From: Candidatus Obscuribacterales bacterium
GTDB lineage: Bacteria > Cyanobacteriota > Vampirovibrionia > Obscuribacterales > Obscuribacteraceae
Length of the DNA: 64,000 nt
Assembly (NCBI GenBank): GCA_021732085.1
Contig: JAKFVQ010000022.1
Span: 186,001 to 250,000 of the forward strand
Reading direction: 5' to 3'
A program made the position numbers and the translations under genes. Numbering within the stretch: position 1 is the first letter of the stretch; each line of letters starts with the position of its first letter. The notes under the pieces are model-generated. The model saw nothing but the letters and a program-made list of their open reading frames with translations. It was not told the origin of the DNA and did not search any database. Of this stretch, positions 1 to 7,908 are shown piece after piece.

Positions 1-851
1 AACTGTTTTTCCACAGGCGAAAGTTTATCAACTAACTCTTCATTTGCTGTGCAAGAAAAACGAGCTTTGAAATTTCCTGTTTTGCTGCTTTTATCGAGTC
101 GGTCCTCGATCGCCGCTGGCAAGCCGAATTCCTCGAGCATGGCGGGGCACAGGTCATCCATGATTTCCCGGATATTGACCATGCTTTGTTTGAGCATGGC
201 ATTGATTTCATTTCGCTGATCCGGACTTGGATTATCTGCAAATTGATCGAAGCGCTTTTGAATTGTGCGCATATCATTCAGTACCTGATCGTGCAGATCG
301 GCAGCGAGTAGACGACGCTCGCTTTCATCTTGTTTCACTAAGGCAATTCGCGATTCTTTCAATTCATCGTTACGCAGCTTAAGCTCAATCTGTTGCGTTT
401 CGAATTTGAGCCGGTCCTGATCATTTTTCTTTAAAACGCTTCCCGCGATTGCAGAAATAATGATGGTAAGAATCATGCTCGCCGGGTGACCTTCGGCATG
501 AAAGAGCTGCCACGCGACAATCTGATAAAACAAACTGAGCACAGTTAGCTGAATGACAATTGGAACCCGCGACGCAGCAAAGTTGTAGGAGCAAAGGAGG
601 CTCGCCGTCGAGAAAATCGCGAGCCCAATAAAATGACAGCCCACTTGAGTCAGCTGATTAGTGGTCGGTAAGAGTTTCGAAGAAATTAGTGCTGGAATCA
701 GCTCGGAGAATCCATGCAGCAATTCAGTAAACGCGCCGTGCTCCAGCTTCCCAATAAGTTGATCAAGGCTCAGGCAGAAGAGAGCTAACAGGAATGAAAG
801 ACCGATGATGCGAAGCTTCATGTCAGAGTCTGTTTCCAGAACCAGGGGCAT
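1..851 (-). CDS. Sensor histidine kinase, NarL/HisKA_3 type (partial, runs off left edge)
   Basis: The first 283 residues of a membrane histidine kinase are visible; the rest lies beyond base 1. Hydrophobic stretches at about residues 11-30, 66-89, 96-117 and 124-140 form a membrane sensor. A charged helical linker follows (about 141-175), then a HisKA_3 dimerisation box reading AADLHDQVLNDM with the probable phospho-acceptor His187. The ATPase domain is not in the window. The start ATG overlaps the stop of the LysM gene upstream as TAATG, and an AGGGGAG ribosome site sits about 8 nt before it, so translation is probably coupled to that gene. A second in-frame ATG lies at 821. In this family the partner is usually a LuxR/NarL-type response regulator; none is visible here, and the signal sensed is unknown. 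Confidence 0.85.
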   Translation of the reverse strand, partial: MPLVLETDSDMKLRIIGLSFLLALFCLSLDQLIGKLEHGAFTELLHGFSELIPALISSKLLPTTNQLTQVGCHFIGLAIFSTASLLCSYNFAASRVPIVIQLTVLSLFYQIVAWQLFHAEGHPASMILTIIISAIAGSVLKKNDQDRLKFETQQIELKLRNDELKESRIALVKQDESERRLLAADLHDQVLNDMRTIQKRFDQFADNPSPDQRNEINAMLKQSMVNIREIMDDLCPAMLEEFGLPAAIEDRLDKSSKTGNFKARFSCTANEELVDKLSPVEKQ

Positions 852-3631
852 TAAACTGCTCCCCTCTGGCAGCCAAATACTATGCTCAATTGTTCATCGA
901 TGAATGCTCGGTCGAAAGAACGTTCGATTAGGATTGTCACCAAGTGGGTTGCTGGCACATTATAATCTTTGTGCTCGTGGAATTGGCGAATTTCTTTAGC
1001 GGTTGGAAGGACCAATTTCTCGCCAATCATGATTTCAACAACTCGGCGGTTTTCCATTTTGGTTTCTTTGATTTTGTTTGCGTTGAGATTAGCGATCAGC
1101 CAACCGAGTTTCTCGTCACCGAAACGCTTTTCTGCAATGCTGAGGAGTGTTTCGCCGCTAGCTATTTTGTGCGTTTCTCTTTCGTCTTGCAAAGATGCAA
1201 TAGCAGCGGTGTTCTCTTGTGACTCGATAGCTTCTTCTTCGCCATCCAATTCTTCTGACTTCTTGCGTGAGCGCATGATGCTGACGCTTGGAAGCAATTG
1301 CATTAAGTCGAGACCATCATATTTTTGATTGCTCTTGCTTTCTGTTGCTGCGATGTAGCTGTATGGCATTGCGCCCATCGGGGTGCTTGCAGTCTGGATA
1401 GACTTCGCTTCGCTTTTCTCTGGGCGAACTGTCGTGCCCAATGTTCTTTCTATTTGGGTGGTGACCATGTTGCTAGCGCTTGCGGCTTGCTGATAATCAA
1501 CTTCTTTGCCTTTGCCAACGCCTGTGAACGCAATCATCGCAGATACGGTGATTTCTTTACCGGGGAAGCGCTTGATGATGTCGAGCTCTTTGCTTTCGGT
1601 TTCGGAGGCTTTGCGCTCGTCGAGCTTTTTGATGGGCTCTGCTTTCTTCTCAACTTCGCTGTTGTTCTTTTGGCACGATTCAGCTTTTGCAGAAACATCG
1701 TCGGAGCGCTTCTTTGCGATGCCAGCCAATGCGATCAAAAGTCCGATTTCGGCACCGGTTAGGTAGCGTCTGCCGGTCTCGGCATTGATACTACGTATGG
1801 TTCCTTCACGATCGCCAGGTTGCGCATTGATTGGGGAGAACCCGGCAATACGACCGCCTCTGACGATGAGATCTCCACTTGGGTTGTTGCTTGCATCAGT
1901 ACCTTTTCCGGAGTTGTGACTATTGCGTCCACCAACGGAGAAATTGCCGTCTTTACCAGCAATGACTGTGAAATCTTTACCGCCGACTGTCAGAGCATCT
2001 TTGCCTGCTGGTGCGATTGCGCCATCTTTTGTTGAGACTTTACCTGTTTCGAGTGCACGCTGTTCATCGCGGCGAACGTCGATTCTGCTAGCGTCAACTT
2101 TTACTGCTTCAACTTTGACTGCTGCTTCAGTCGCTGGCTTGCTGCTTGTTTGAGCGCGATCACTTTGCGCTGCCGAGCTGAGGTTGATTGCTTGGATTTT
2201 AGCAAGGTCCAGTTTTGCGTTCGCATCAACTGAAGTCCTTGCCATTTGATTCTCTCTGGCCACAGCAGCTGCTGCTGTGATTTCACGGGCTGCGGAGTTT
2301 GCTTCGCTCTTGCTTGCGGAGTAACCGCTATGAATGGGGAACTGTTGAAGGTCGTTTAGTTCGTTTTTCTTTTTGCCTTTGTCAGCAGTTTCTGTCTCGC
2401 TTGCTTTCAACATTGAAAGAGCCGGCAATGTTTTTTCACCTGAGCTATTGCTGGTTTTGTTCAACTTATCAACTGCAACTACGTCGAGCTGGCTGCGGTT
2501 TAGCGTGTTTGCATCGGTGCGAGTGCTTTGATCTTTCGCTGCGTTGACGACTTGTTCGGCAGCTGGTTTAGCATTCTTCTCAGCTTGCTGTTGCAATGCG
2601 GTTAGTGTTTGCACTTGGTTGGTTTTCTGCTCGGCTCCGATAACGTTGGCTTTCTTAGCATCGAGTGCGACTTGATCTGGTGCGACTTTTGTTGAGCGCT
2701 CGTCGTTCAATTTGCCCTTTAGTTCCGAATCCGGTTTGATGGCGTTTGAACGATCTGCATTTTTTGCTTCTGGCTGTTGTTTGATTTCGAGAGCCGGAAG
2801 TGCTGCCTTCGGAGCCGGATTTTGTTGGTCCAGAGATTTGCTGGGATTTTGGTCGAGTGCTTTAGCCGGATTTTGCTCTGGCTTTGCAGCTGCGTTCAGA
2901 TCGCCTGTTACCTTTGCTCTGTCGACCTGTGCATTAGTGTCATTGCCTAATCTGCCACCGAGCTTCTCACCGGTTGATTTTTCGACCGGCTGTTGACCGT
3001 CGCGGTTAAAGCCGCCACCGCCGCTGCCTTGATTTCTCGCGTCATTCAGTTCTTGTGCTTGTTTGCCAGGAGCGGGAGCAGCTTGTTGTCTGCTTTCTAC
3101 GTTCGGCTTGGTTTCGACGGAGGTCTGTTTTTCGCCTTGTCCTGCTGTGCCGGCTCTTCCTTGATCCTGATTTGTTTTCGTGATTTCGGGGCTCGCAGCT
3201 GCTGGTCTGCCTGTTTCGCCATGATTCTGTTTGCTTACTTCAGCACCGGAAGTTCTGCCGCCGACACCACCGCCGCCTGCCGTGCCGCCTTCGAAAGCAG
3301 CTTTCTGAATTGATTTTGGTTCTGTGGCTGTGTTCTTTTCGTTGCCGCCGCCGCTGATGCCAACTTGACCAGTTCTCTTGACCGCGCTGCCTTCTTGGTC
3401 TTTGATTTCGAGACTCGGAACGGTTGCACCAGCTCTGCTTCCTGCGCCGCCACGATTTGCTGGATTGGACAAATCGGCTTCCAAGTAAAATCTGCTGCCT
3501 GCGGCGCCGGATGGCGTTTCCGCACCATCGCGCTGTGACGGTTTTTCATCAAAGCGGTCTGAACGGACGTCGACTGATTTCTCAGCTTTCGGCTCGGTCG
3601 ATTCGGCTTCAAATCTTTCAGTGGTGCCCAT
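851..3631 (-). CDS. Large disordered protein with C-terminal LysM-like domain
   Basis: 926 aa. About 650 N-terminal residues are low-complexity, rich in Ala, Lys, Gln, Asn and Gly, with no predicted globular domain. They carry LP-x-LEI-like peptides (VPSLEIKDQ, LPALEIKQQ, LPALSMLK) that also occur in the three small glycine-rich proteins encoded just upstream. Near residues 815-880 is a LysM-like module, with HKIASGETLLSIAEKRFG followed by a second helix and an EKLVLP end, which in the family binds glycan such as peptidoglycan. No signal peptide or membrane segment is evident, so its location is unresolved. The C-terminus overlaps the histidine kinase start. A role in envelope organisation or as a scaffold is an inference only. 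Confidence 0.8.
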   Translation of the reverse strand: MGTTERFEAESTEPKAEKSVDVRSDRFDEKPSQRDGAETPSGAAGSRFYLEADLSNPANRGGAGSRAGATVPSLEIKDQEGSAVKRTGQVGISGGGNEKNTATEPKSIQKAAFEGGTAGGGGVGGRTSGAEVSKQNHGETGRPAAASPEITKTNQDQGRAGTAGQGEKQTSVETKPNVESRQQAAPAPGKQAQELNDARNQGSGGGGFNRDGQQPVEKSTGEKLGGRLGNDTNAQVDRAKVTGDLNAAAKPEQNPAKALDQNPSKSLDQQNPAPKAALPALEIKQQPEAKNADRSNAIKPDSELKGKLNDERSTKVAPDQVALDAKKANVIGAEQKTNQVQTLTALQQQAEKNAKPAAEQVVNAAKDQSTRTDANTLNRSQLDVVAVDKLNKTSNSSGEKTLPALSMLKASETETADKGKKKNELNDLQQFPIHSGYSASKSEANSAAREITAAAAVARENQMARTSVDANAKLDLAKIQAINLSSAAQSDRAQTSSKPATEAAVKVEAVKVDASRIDVRRDEQRALETGKVSTKDGAIAPAGKDALTVGGKDFTVIAGKDGNFSVGGRNSHNSGKGTDASNNPSGDLIVRGGRIAGFSPINAQPGDREGTIRSINAETGRRYLTGAEIGLLIALAGIAKKRSDDVSAKAESCQKNNSEVEKKAEPIKKLDERKASETESKELDIIKRFPGKEITVSAMIAFTGVGKGKEVDYQQAASASNMVTTQIERTLGTTVRPEKSEAKSIQTASTPMGAMPYSYIAATESKSNQKYDGLDLMQLLPSVSIMRSRKKSEELDGEEEAIESQENTAAIASLQDERETHKIASGETLLSIAEKRFGDEKLGWLIANLNANKIKETKMENRRVVEIMIGEKLVLPTAKEIRQFHEHKDYNVPATHLVTILIERSFDRAFIDEQLSIVFGCQRGAV

Positions 3632-4018
3632 TTGCTTACCCTGACCGTCAACTGAACGGAGAACTCACCGCTCTTTCACCAGAAGATACCTGAAAACATT
3701 ACATCGAGTTAATACCTAAAACATCACCTGGTAGCAAGGCACTGTGCATAATTGTGCAGGGTGCCAGGCACCAATGCTGCTGTCCCCTGCTGTGCAGTGC
3801 TTTCCGGCTCAGCGCTGCGGCGGCGGTCTGAGGGGACCTAGATTAGAACTGTGGGGGTAGGGGTTAGAGACTGCGTACCGGGCGCTGGGGATGCTGAATG
3901 CTGGAGCGCTGGGCGCTGCTGGATGTACTGGGGTCGGTGATAGGCTCTGGCTCCTCACGACTGAAGAAAGATGGGGTTGCTGGAACCCTCTCTAACCGAC
4001 ATAGGATCGATGTGCGAC

Positions 4019-4121
4019 TTTTCTCACCATGACAACACCTCCTGCTTTATTACGAAATGCCAATTCTAGGGACTTTCCAGCTCTGAAGAGGAGAAAAAGG
4101 ATTGTTGTCATGGTGAGAAAA
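4019..4121. repeat. Perfect 19-bp inverted repeat enclosing two divergent start sites
   Basis: The left arm at 4019-4037 is the exact reverse complement of the right arm at 4103-4121 (TGTTGTCATGGTGAGAAAA), with 65 bases between. Each arm contains ATG-GTG-AGA-AAA reading outwards (Met-Val-Arg-Lys). Each has a purine-rich ribosome site: AGGAGG eight bases before the left ATG, GAGGAGAAAAAGG before the right. The resulting frames are short: 12 codons leftwards, about 30 codons rightwards. They may be decayed copies of one gene start, or small-peptide genes. Confidence 0.5.
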
Positions 4122-4371
4122 AACTCCAAATTTCAACGGTCCGCAGGTTTGATAGAGGTCGTCGCCAGCCGAGCAGGAAATTCCGCATGTTTTTGCTTTT
4201 GAAAGTCATTGGAAAAATTAGAGCCGTCTGTTCTTAGTAAGTTTGAACTCGCCAATGCGGCTTTGCTTCCGGATTTTGTTTTGGTGCTTCCCGAACGGGC
4301 TCCGGACTGGGAACCGGAGCCGTCAGGAACAGATCCCGTAAGAAGAACTGGTGGTAGGTCGGGATCAAAAA

Positions 4372-4425
4372 CTTTTGAAGGCAGGGGCAATTGCTCACCC
4401 CCCTTTTCTTCATCCGCCAAACCCA
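4372..4425. repeat. Copy of the 66-bp-type hairpin repeat, downstream of the 4467-5078 gene
   Basis: TTTTGAAG, then a GGGGCAATTGCTCACCCC hairpin, then TTCATCCGCCAAAC. It matches the tandem units at 6983-7229 and the single copy at 5521-5570. It begins about 40 bases past the stop of the minus-strand gene, so it would be in that gene's 3' untranslated RNA. Confidence 0.7.
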
Positions 4426-4466
4426 ATCAGGCGAATTTGTGCTTTGCGCATCACCGCGCCTTATGT

Positions 4467-5078
4467 TTATTTAGTGCGCTTTTGCTCGATAACGAGATCC
4501 TTACTTGAAGCGCGTCCTGCTGCTGGACCCTTTGCGCGATCGGTTGGCTCTTGAGCTTTAGGTTCGATTTCTTTCACCGATTCTTTCGGTGTTTCCGAAC
4601 CCTTGCGTCCATAGTTTTCTCCGGTCTTTCCCGCTTTGCCGATACCCTCGTCAAAACTTCCGCCCTTGTGTCCGCCGCCACCGCCTGGTCCGCCTTTTTG
4701 CAGCTCATTACTCCAATCTCCACTTCTGCCGCCGCCTCCGCTGGGAAGCCCTTTCTGCATTTTATCTTCGAGCTTTCCGTAGCCGCCGCCACCTTTTCCA
4801 TTTGGATCCTTGCTCATTTCCTCAAGCGCTTTTTGAACTTCTTTGCTGCCCATTGCGCCTTTCATGCTAGCTTTCAAATCATCTGTAAGTGAAAGTTCCG
4901 GCAGTGCATTCTTCGCATTTTCGCCCAGTGCATTACCGGCATTGTTTTTGAAAGATCCTTCGTTGCTGGCACCTTTGCTGAATGTGTCGTGCACCGCTTC
5001 TTGTGTCAATTGCTCAGCTGTATTTTCTGCTTTAGCTGCGACGTTATTTGCTTCGTTGTTTTCTAAATGATGTGACAT
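4467..5078 (-). CDS. Glycine-rich small protein, paralog 1 of 3
   Basis: 203 aa, no known domain recognised. It shares four blocks with the next two minus-strand genes. These are an acidic helical N-terminus with a QEAVHDTFSK-like segment, an LPELSL peptide (LPxLEI in the paralogs), an ALEEMSKDPNGKGGGG block, and a C-terminal GGSFDEGIGKAGK...PKESVKEIEP block. There is no signal peptide or membrane segment. The start is placed at the ATG preceded by AGGAGG with 8-nt spacing; an upstream in-frame ATG (5099) has no such site. A strong conserved promoter and a roughly 180-nt leader precede it. Function unknown; the Gly-rich low-complexity build suggests a structural or matrix-like protein, which is an inference. 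Confidence 0.75.
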   Translation of the reverse strand: MSHHLENNEANNVAAKAENTAEQLTQEAVHDTFSKGASNEGSFKNNAGNALGENAKNALPELSLTDDLKASMKGAMGSKEVQKALEEMSKDPNGKGGGGYGKLEDKMQKGLPSGGGGRSGDWSNELQKGGPGGGGGHKGGSFDEGIGKAGKTGENYGRKGSETPKESVKEIEPKAQEPTDRAKGPAAGRASSKDLVIEQKRTK

Positions 5079-5218
5079 TGATAAATCCTCCTGGGACATT
5101 CCTGTTTTGCAACATCATCAACTGCATTCAGAGTTCGAAATTTGCACAACACCAAACCAGGGTTCCGCAACGCTAACCTTGCAAGTTCGATTCTTTATTA
5201 ATACTGATTACAGCCGGG

Positions 5219-5249
5219 GAAGAGGTTTTGACTGGCGGTCGCTCTCTTC
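5219..5249 (-). promoter_or_regulatory. Conserved hairpin in the mRNA leader of paralog 1
   Basis: On the minus strand GAAGAG pairs with CTCTTC around a loop containing GACCGCCAGTCAAAAC. The same stem and nearly the same loop occur at 6466-6498 before paralog 2. It lies about 15 nt past the predicted transcription start, so it would sit near the mRNA 5' end. Confidence 0.5.
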
Positions 5250-5264
5250 GTTGTTGATGTTTTT

Positions 5265-5329
5265 ATTATGCCGATCCAATTCCCATAAAACAATTTGACT
5301 TTCCGCAAAGCTCTTGCGGAATTCCGCAA
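5265..5329 (-). promoter_or_regulatory. Promoter with upstream TTGCGGAA palindrome (paralog 1)
   Basis: Minus strand: -35 TTGTTT at 5288-5293, a 17-bp spacer and -10 CATAAT at 5265-5270. Upstream lies a perfect 16-bp palindrome TTGCGGAATTCCGCAA (5314-5329), plus a third half-site TTCCGCAA (5301-5308) on the plus strand. The palindrome is about 20 bp beyond the -35 box, a position typical of activator sites. The same arrangement precedes paralogs 2 and 3. Confidence 0.75.
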
Positions 5330-5430
5330 AACGTCTGTATCGATGCAACCATGTGGCTTTGGCGAATCACCATTCTTTCGTTTAGACCTGATTCTGTTTC
5401 TCGTTCGATCTTGGATTTCGTTTTGATTTC

Positions 5431-5467
5431 CTGGGAGGGCTCCGTCTCTCATTCGGAGCCCCCCCAG
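5431..5467. repeat. GC-rich intergenic hairpin
   Basis: CTGGGAGGGCTCCG, a 9-base loop, then CGGAGCCCCCCCAG: a 14-bp stem with one mismatch. There is no T-tract on either strand, so a simple intrinsic terminator is unlikely. It lies in the 285-base gap between the paralog 1 promoter and the repeat following paralog 2. Confidence 0.45.
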
Positions 5468-5520
5468 GACCAAGGTCCCTATTCAGAAGGCTGGTGGGTA
5501 GAGGAGGGACCAAAACTTTG

Positions 5521-5570
5521 TTTTGAAGGTGGGGGGCAATTGCTTGCCCCGTCGCTTCATCCGCCAAACT
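5521..5570. repeat. Copy of the hairpin repeat, downstream of paralog 2
   Basis: TTTTGAAGGTGGGGGGCAATTGCTTGCCCC-type hairpin followed by CTTCATCCGCCAAACTTGTTG. It starts 45 bases past the stop of the 5615-6343 gene, the same relative position as the copies after the other two paralogs. Confidence 0.7.
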
Positions 5571-5614
5571 TGTTGACTTGCGAACTGCGATTGCGTGTGG
5601 AACGCATCACTCAG

Positions 5615-6343
5615 TTATTTCTTGTTGATTACTTTATCGCTGGACTTCAGTCCTTGCATTTTGTGAACGATCTCTTCACCGGCAATAGCTTTGGCGCCAT
5701 TCGGTTGAGGTCCAACATCCTTTAGCGATTGTTTCGGCATTTCTAGTCCTTTGCCACCGCCGCTCTGACCGCGTCCTGACTGACTTGTACCTTCCTCGTA
5801 CTTGCCGCCCTTTGCACTGCCACCACCTGCAGGACTATTTGTCGAGTCATTCAGGTCTGCGTTGCCGCTTCCGCTGCTGGCCGAACCACCTTGCAAGTTT
5901 TTCATTTCAATTTTGCCGCCGCCGCCCTTCCCGTGTGGATCCTTGCGCAACTCTTCGAGTTCAGCTTGAGCCTTAGGGTCGCCTTCTTTGCCTTTCATCG
6001 AGTTGCGCGATTCAACTCTTCCACCGCCGCCGCCACCATTTGGATCCTTGCGCATTTCTTCAAGTGCGGCTTTGGCTTTAGGATCTCCCTTCATTCCTTG
6101 CAAACTGTCTTCGATGTTATTGTCTTTCTTTCCAATTTGCTTGGCGGCATCGGCGATCTCAAGACTCGGAAGTGCCTTGCTTGCGGTTTCTGGTGCTGTC
6201 GCTGGTGCTCGGAAAGTACCTTCGTTACCTGGCTTAGTAAGTGCATCGCTAACTTCTGATCTCAAACTGTCTTCGCTCTCGCGCGCTTTGGCAACATTGC
6301 TGTCTAGTGCTTTAGGTGCTTCGTTTTCGATATCGTGTGGCAT
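5615..6343 (-). CDS. Glycine-rich small protein, paralog 2 of 3
   Basis: 242 aa. It has the family blocks: an acidic N-terminus, LPSLEIADAAKQ, and two tandem copies of the KDP block (ALEEMRKDPNGGGGG and ELEELRKDPHGKGGGG), where the sister proteins have one. The C-terminal block reads KGGKYEEGTSQSGRGQSGGG followed by PKQSLKDVGPQ. The internal duplication explains its extra length. The start is set at the ATG (6343) preceded by GGAGAGGA; the longer open frame to 6412 lacks a ribosome site. The leader and promoter match those of paralog 1, so the unit was probably duplicated together with its control region. No signal peptide, no recognised fold. Confidence 0.75.
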   Translation of the reverse strand: MPHDIENEAPKALDSNVAKARESEDSLRSEVSDALTKPGNEGTFRAPATAPETASKALPSLEIADAAKQIGKKDNNIEDSLQGMKGDPKAKAALEEMRKDPNGGGGGGRVESRNSMKGKEGDPKAQAELEELRKDPHGKGGGGKIEMKNLQGGSASSGSGNADLNDSTNSPAGGGSAKGGKYEEGTSQSGRGQSGGGKGLEMPKQSLKDVGPQPNGAKAIAGEEIVHKMQGLKSSDKVINKK

Positions 6344-6465
6344 TTGAAAGTCCTCTCCTGAATTTTGTTTCGTTTCCAACTTCATCAGCCGTGCACAGTT
6401 CGAGGTCGACACGCTTTGCGCTAACCTTGCATCTCGAATTTGATTCCGGGTTGATTACTGCTTGG

Positions 6466-6498
6466 CGAAGAGTGTTTGACTAGCGGTCTTGCTCTTCG
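6466..6498 (-). promoter_or_regulatory. Conserved hairpin in the mRNA leader of paralog 2
   Basis: CGAAGAG and CTCTTCG form a 7-bp stem around a loop with GACCGCTAGTCAAAC, nearly identical to 5219-5249. Downstream both leaders also share GCAAGGTTAGCG. Confidence 0.5.
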
Positions 6499-6513
6499 TT
6501 TGTTGATGTTTTT

Positions 6514-6578
6514 ATTATGCTTGCCTTGCCTCACTTAAACAATTTGATTTTCCGCAAAGCTCTTGCGTATTTCCGCAA
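6514..6578 (-). promoter_or_regulatory. Promoter with upstream TTGCG palindrome (paralog 2)
   Basis: Minus strand: -35 TTGTTT (6537-6542), 17-bp spacer, -10 CATAAT (6514-6519). A near-palindrome TTGCGTATTTCCGCAA lies at 6563-6578, with an extra half-site TTCCGCAA at 6550-6557. Spacings match those of the other two promoters. Confidence 0.75.
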
Positions 6579-6746
6579 GCTGATTTCTATTCAATGTTTA
6601 TGCGGATTCCCAGACGCGAGCTGGTTTTGTGTTGTCCGGTTTGATGTGAGTTCGTGTCGTGGCTAGACTGGCCAAAGCGTGGTGTTTGGATGTAGTGCTG
6701 CTGGCACCAGGACGCGGGAGTGCGGGCATGTAGGTTGATGTGAGAA

Positions 6747-6887
6747 GTGAGTGCGTATTGGTGGTGAGGATGTGAGTGCGTATTGGTGATGTGGATGTAA
6801 GTACGTATTGGTGATGTGGATGTAAGTACGTATTGGTGGTGAGGATGTGGGTGCGTATCGGTGGTGAGGATGTGCGTGTGTTTTGGC
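6747..6887. repeat. 25-bp minisatellite, five units plus a partial one
   Basis: Units begin at 6747, 6772, 6797, 6822 and 6847, each resembling GTGAGTGCGTATTGGTGGTG plus AGGAT, followed by a decayed part-unit from 6872. A 25-bp period is not a multiple of three, so a reading frame through it is not conserved and the array is not coding. Confidence 0.8.
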
Positions 6888-6982
6888 TTGGAGCTGCGGA
6901 GCCGAAGGCTGGTCGTTGAACCGGGATGCGGATACTTGTTAGGGAGGGTCTGGATATGACGAAGTATTCAATATGATGAAAT

Positions 6983-7229
6983 GAAGAGAGGGGAGCAATT
7001 TCTCGCTCCCCTCTCCTCTCCGCCAAACTTTTTTGTCATTGCGTCTTGAAGATCCGGGGGCAGTTGCCCACCCCCATTTCTCCATCCGCCAAACTTTTTT
7101 GTCATTGCGTCTTGAAGATTCGGGGGCAGTTGCCCACCCCCATTTCTCCATCCGCCAAACTTTTTTGTCAATCCGTTTTGAAGATTCGGGGGCGATTGCT
7201 CACCCCCATTTCTTCAACCGCCAATCTTG
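6983..7229. repeat. Tandem array of the 66-bp hairpin repeat, four units
   Basis: Units start at about 6983, 7048, 7114 and 7180. The middle two are nearly identical and exactly 66 bp apart; the outer two are diverged or shortened. Each has GAAGAT-C, then GGGGGCAGTTGCCCACCCCC, which can fold into a hairpin, then CCATCCGCCAAAC and a run of T. The array follows the minus-strand gene ending at 7263. The first unit has a changed hairpin sequence (GGGGAGCAATTTCTCGCTCCCC) that still pairs, which indicates selection on the fold. Confidence 0.8.
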
Positions 7230-7262
7230 CAGGGTCAGCGGAATTTTGTAAGGCGCCAGTTA

Positions 7263-7856
7263 CTAATTCGGTCTACTGGGCGCGTTCTTTACTTCAGATT
7301 TCGGTGCTTTCGGAGTCGTTTCCTTAGGAGCGGCCCTCACTGCAGATTCGCCAATTTTCGCGCCGATCTCCTTCAGTCCTGATTTCGGCTCGGTCAGAAT
7401 TGGATTAGCTGCTTCGCTTCCAGCGCCGCTCGTTCCTTTTCCTGATTGGCTCGTTCCTTCTTCGAATTTACCGCCGCCCTTTCTAGCTCCTGCACCAGAC
7501 TGTGCCGATGGAAGTGGTGTGGCTTCACCACCGCCGTCACCATGCGGATCTTTCTTAAGTTCTTCGAGTTGGTTGAATGCATCCGAATTATCCTTTCCGC
7601 CCAACCTGCCATTCATATACATTTCGTTCTTACTTTGTGCTGGTTCAACGCCTTCAGGGGCGCTCTCGCCATGAATTATTTCCAGACCAGGAAGTACTTT
7701 GCTTGTGGTGTCACTAGGACTTCCCGAAGGCTGTGGTGCGATTTCCGTAGCGGACTTAGTAAATGCATCTTTGACGGCTTCTTGAGCTAATTCCTTGGCA
7801 CCCGCGTCTGGGGCTGCGTCTGGTTGATGTTGAATTTCGTTCTCGAAATCTGGCAT
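7263..7856 (-). CDS. Glycine-rich small protein, paralog 3 of 3
   Basis: 197 aa. Family blocks in order are an acidic N-terminus with KELAQEAVKDAFTKS, VLPGLEIIHGE, QLEELKKDPHGDGGG, and KGGGKFEEGTSQSGKGTSGAG followed by LKEIGAKIGE. The start has GGAGGAA seven bases upstream. Its promoter carries the same -35/-10 spacing and TTGCG palindrome, but the leader is short (about 45 nt) and lacks the conserved hairpin of paralogs 1 and 2. The gene is divergent from the kinase at 8070, and the operator lies in their shared 213-bp gap. Function unknown. Confidence 0.75.
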   Translation of the reverse strand: MPDFENEIQHQPDAAPDAGAKELAQEAVKDAFTKSATEIAPQPSGSPSDTTSKVLPGLEIIHGESAPEGVEPAQSKNEMYMNGRLGGKDNSDAFNQLEELKKDPHGDGGGEATPLPSAQSGAGARKGGGKFEEGTSQSGKGTSGAGSEAANPILTEPKSGLKEIGAKIGESAVRAAPKETTPKAPKSEVKNAPSRPN

Positions 7857-7908
7857 GAAATGTTCCTCCGGGAGCTAGCGGTTGTGCTCCGTGTTCTTCG
7901 ATGTTTGT

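Larger units (their letters stand above)
3632..4466. other. Long intergenic region with palindromes and an inverted repeat
   Basis: No convincing gene over about 835 bases. It holds a perfect 13-bp palindrome (GGTGCCAGGCACC near 3760), a G-rich tract (about 3840-3950), the inverted repeat listed separately at 4019-4121, and one copy of the hairpin repeat family at about 4372-4425. Open frames in this stretch (for example minus-strand 4133-4426) run through the repeat and lack a ribosome site or recognisable protein character. Confidence 0.5.

Noticed and set aside
944-3693. Several plus-strand open frames opposite the LysM gene
   Set aside because: The antisense of a GC-biased low-complexity gene readily stays open; they overlap each other, lack ribosome sites and do not look like proteins.
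4133-4426. 97-aa minus-strand protein
   Set aside because: It starts inside the hairpin repeat and lacks any sign of selection or a ribosome site.
6598-7026. 142-aa minus-strand protein
   Set aside because: It passes through the 25-bp repeat, whose period is not a multiple of three, so the frame is fortuitous.
6747-7229. CRISPR array
   Set aside because: The repeats are directly tandem with no unique spacers, and there are no cas genes in the window.
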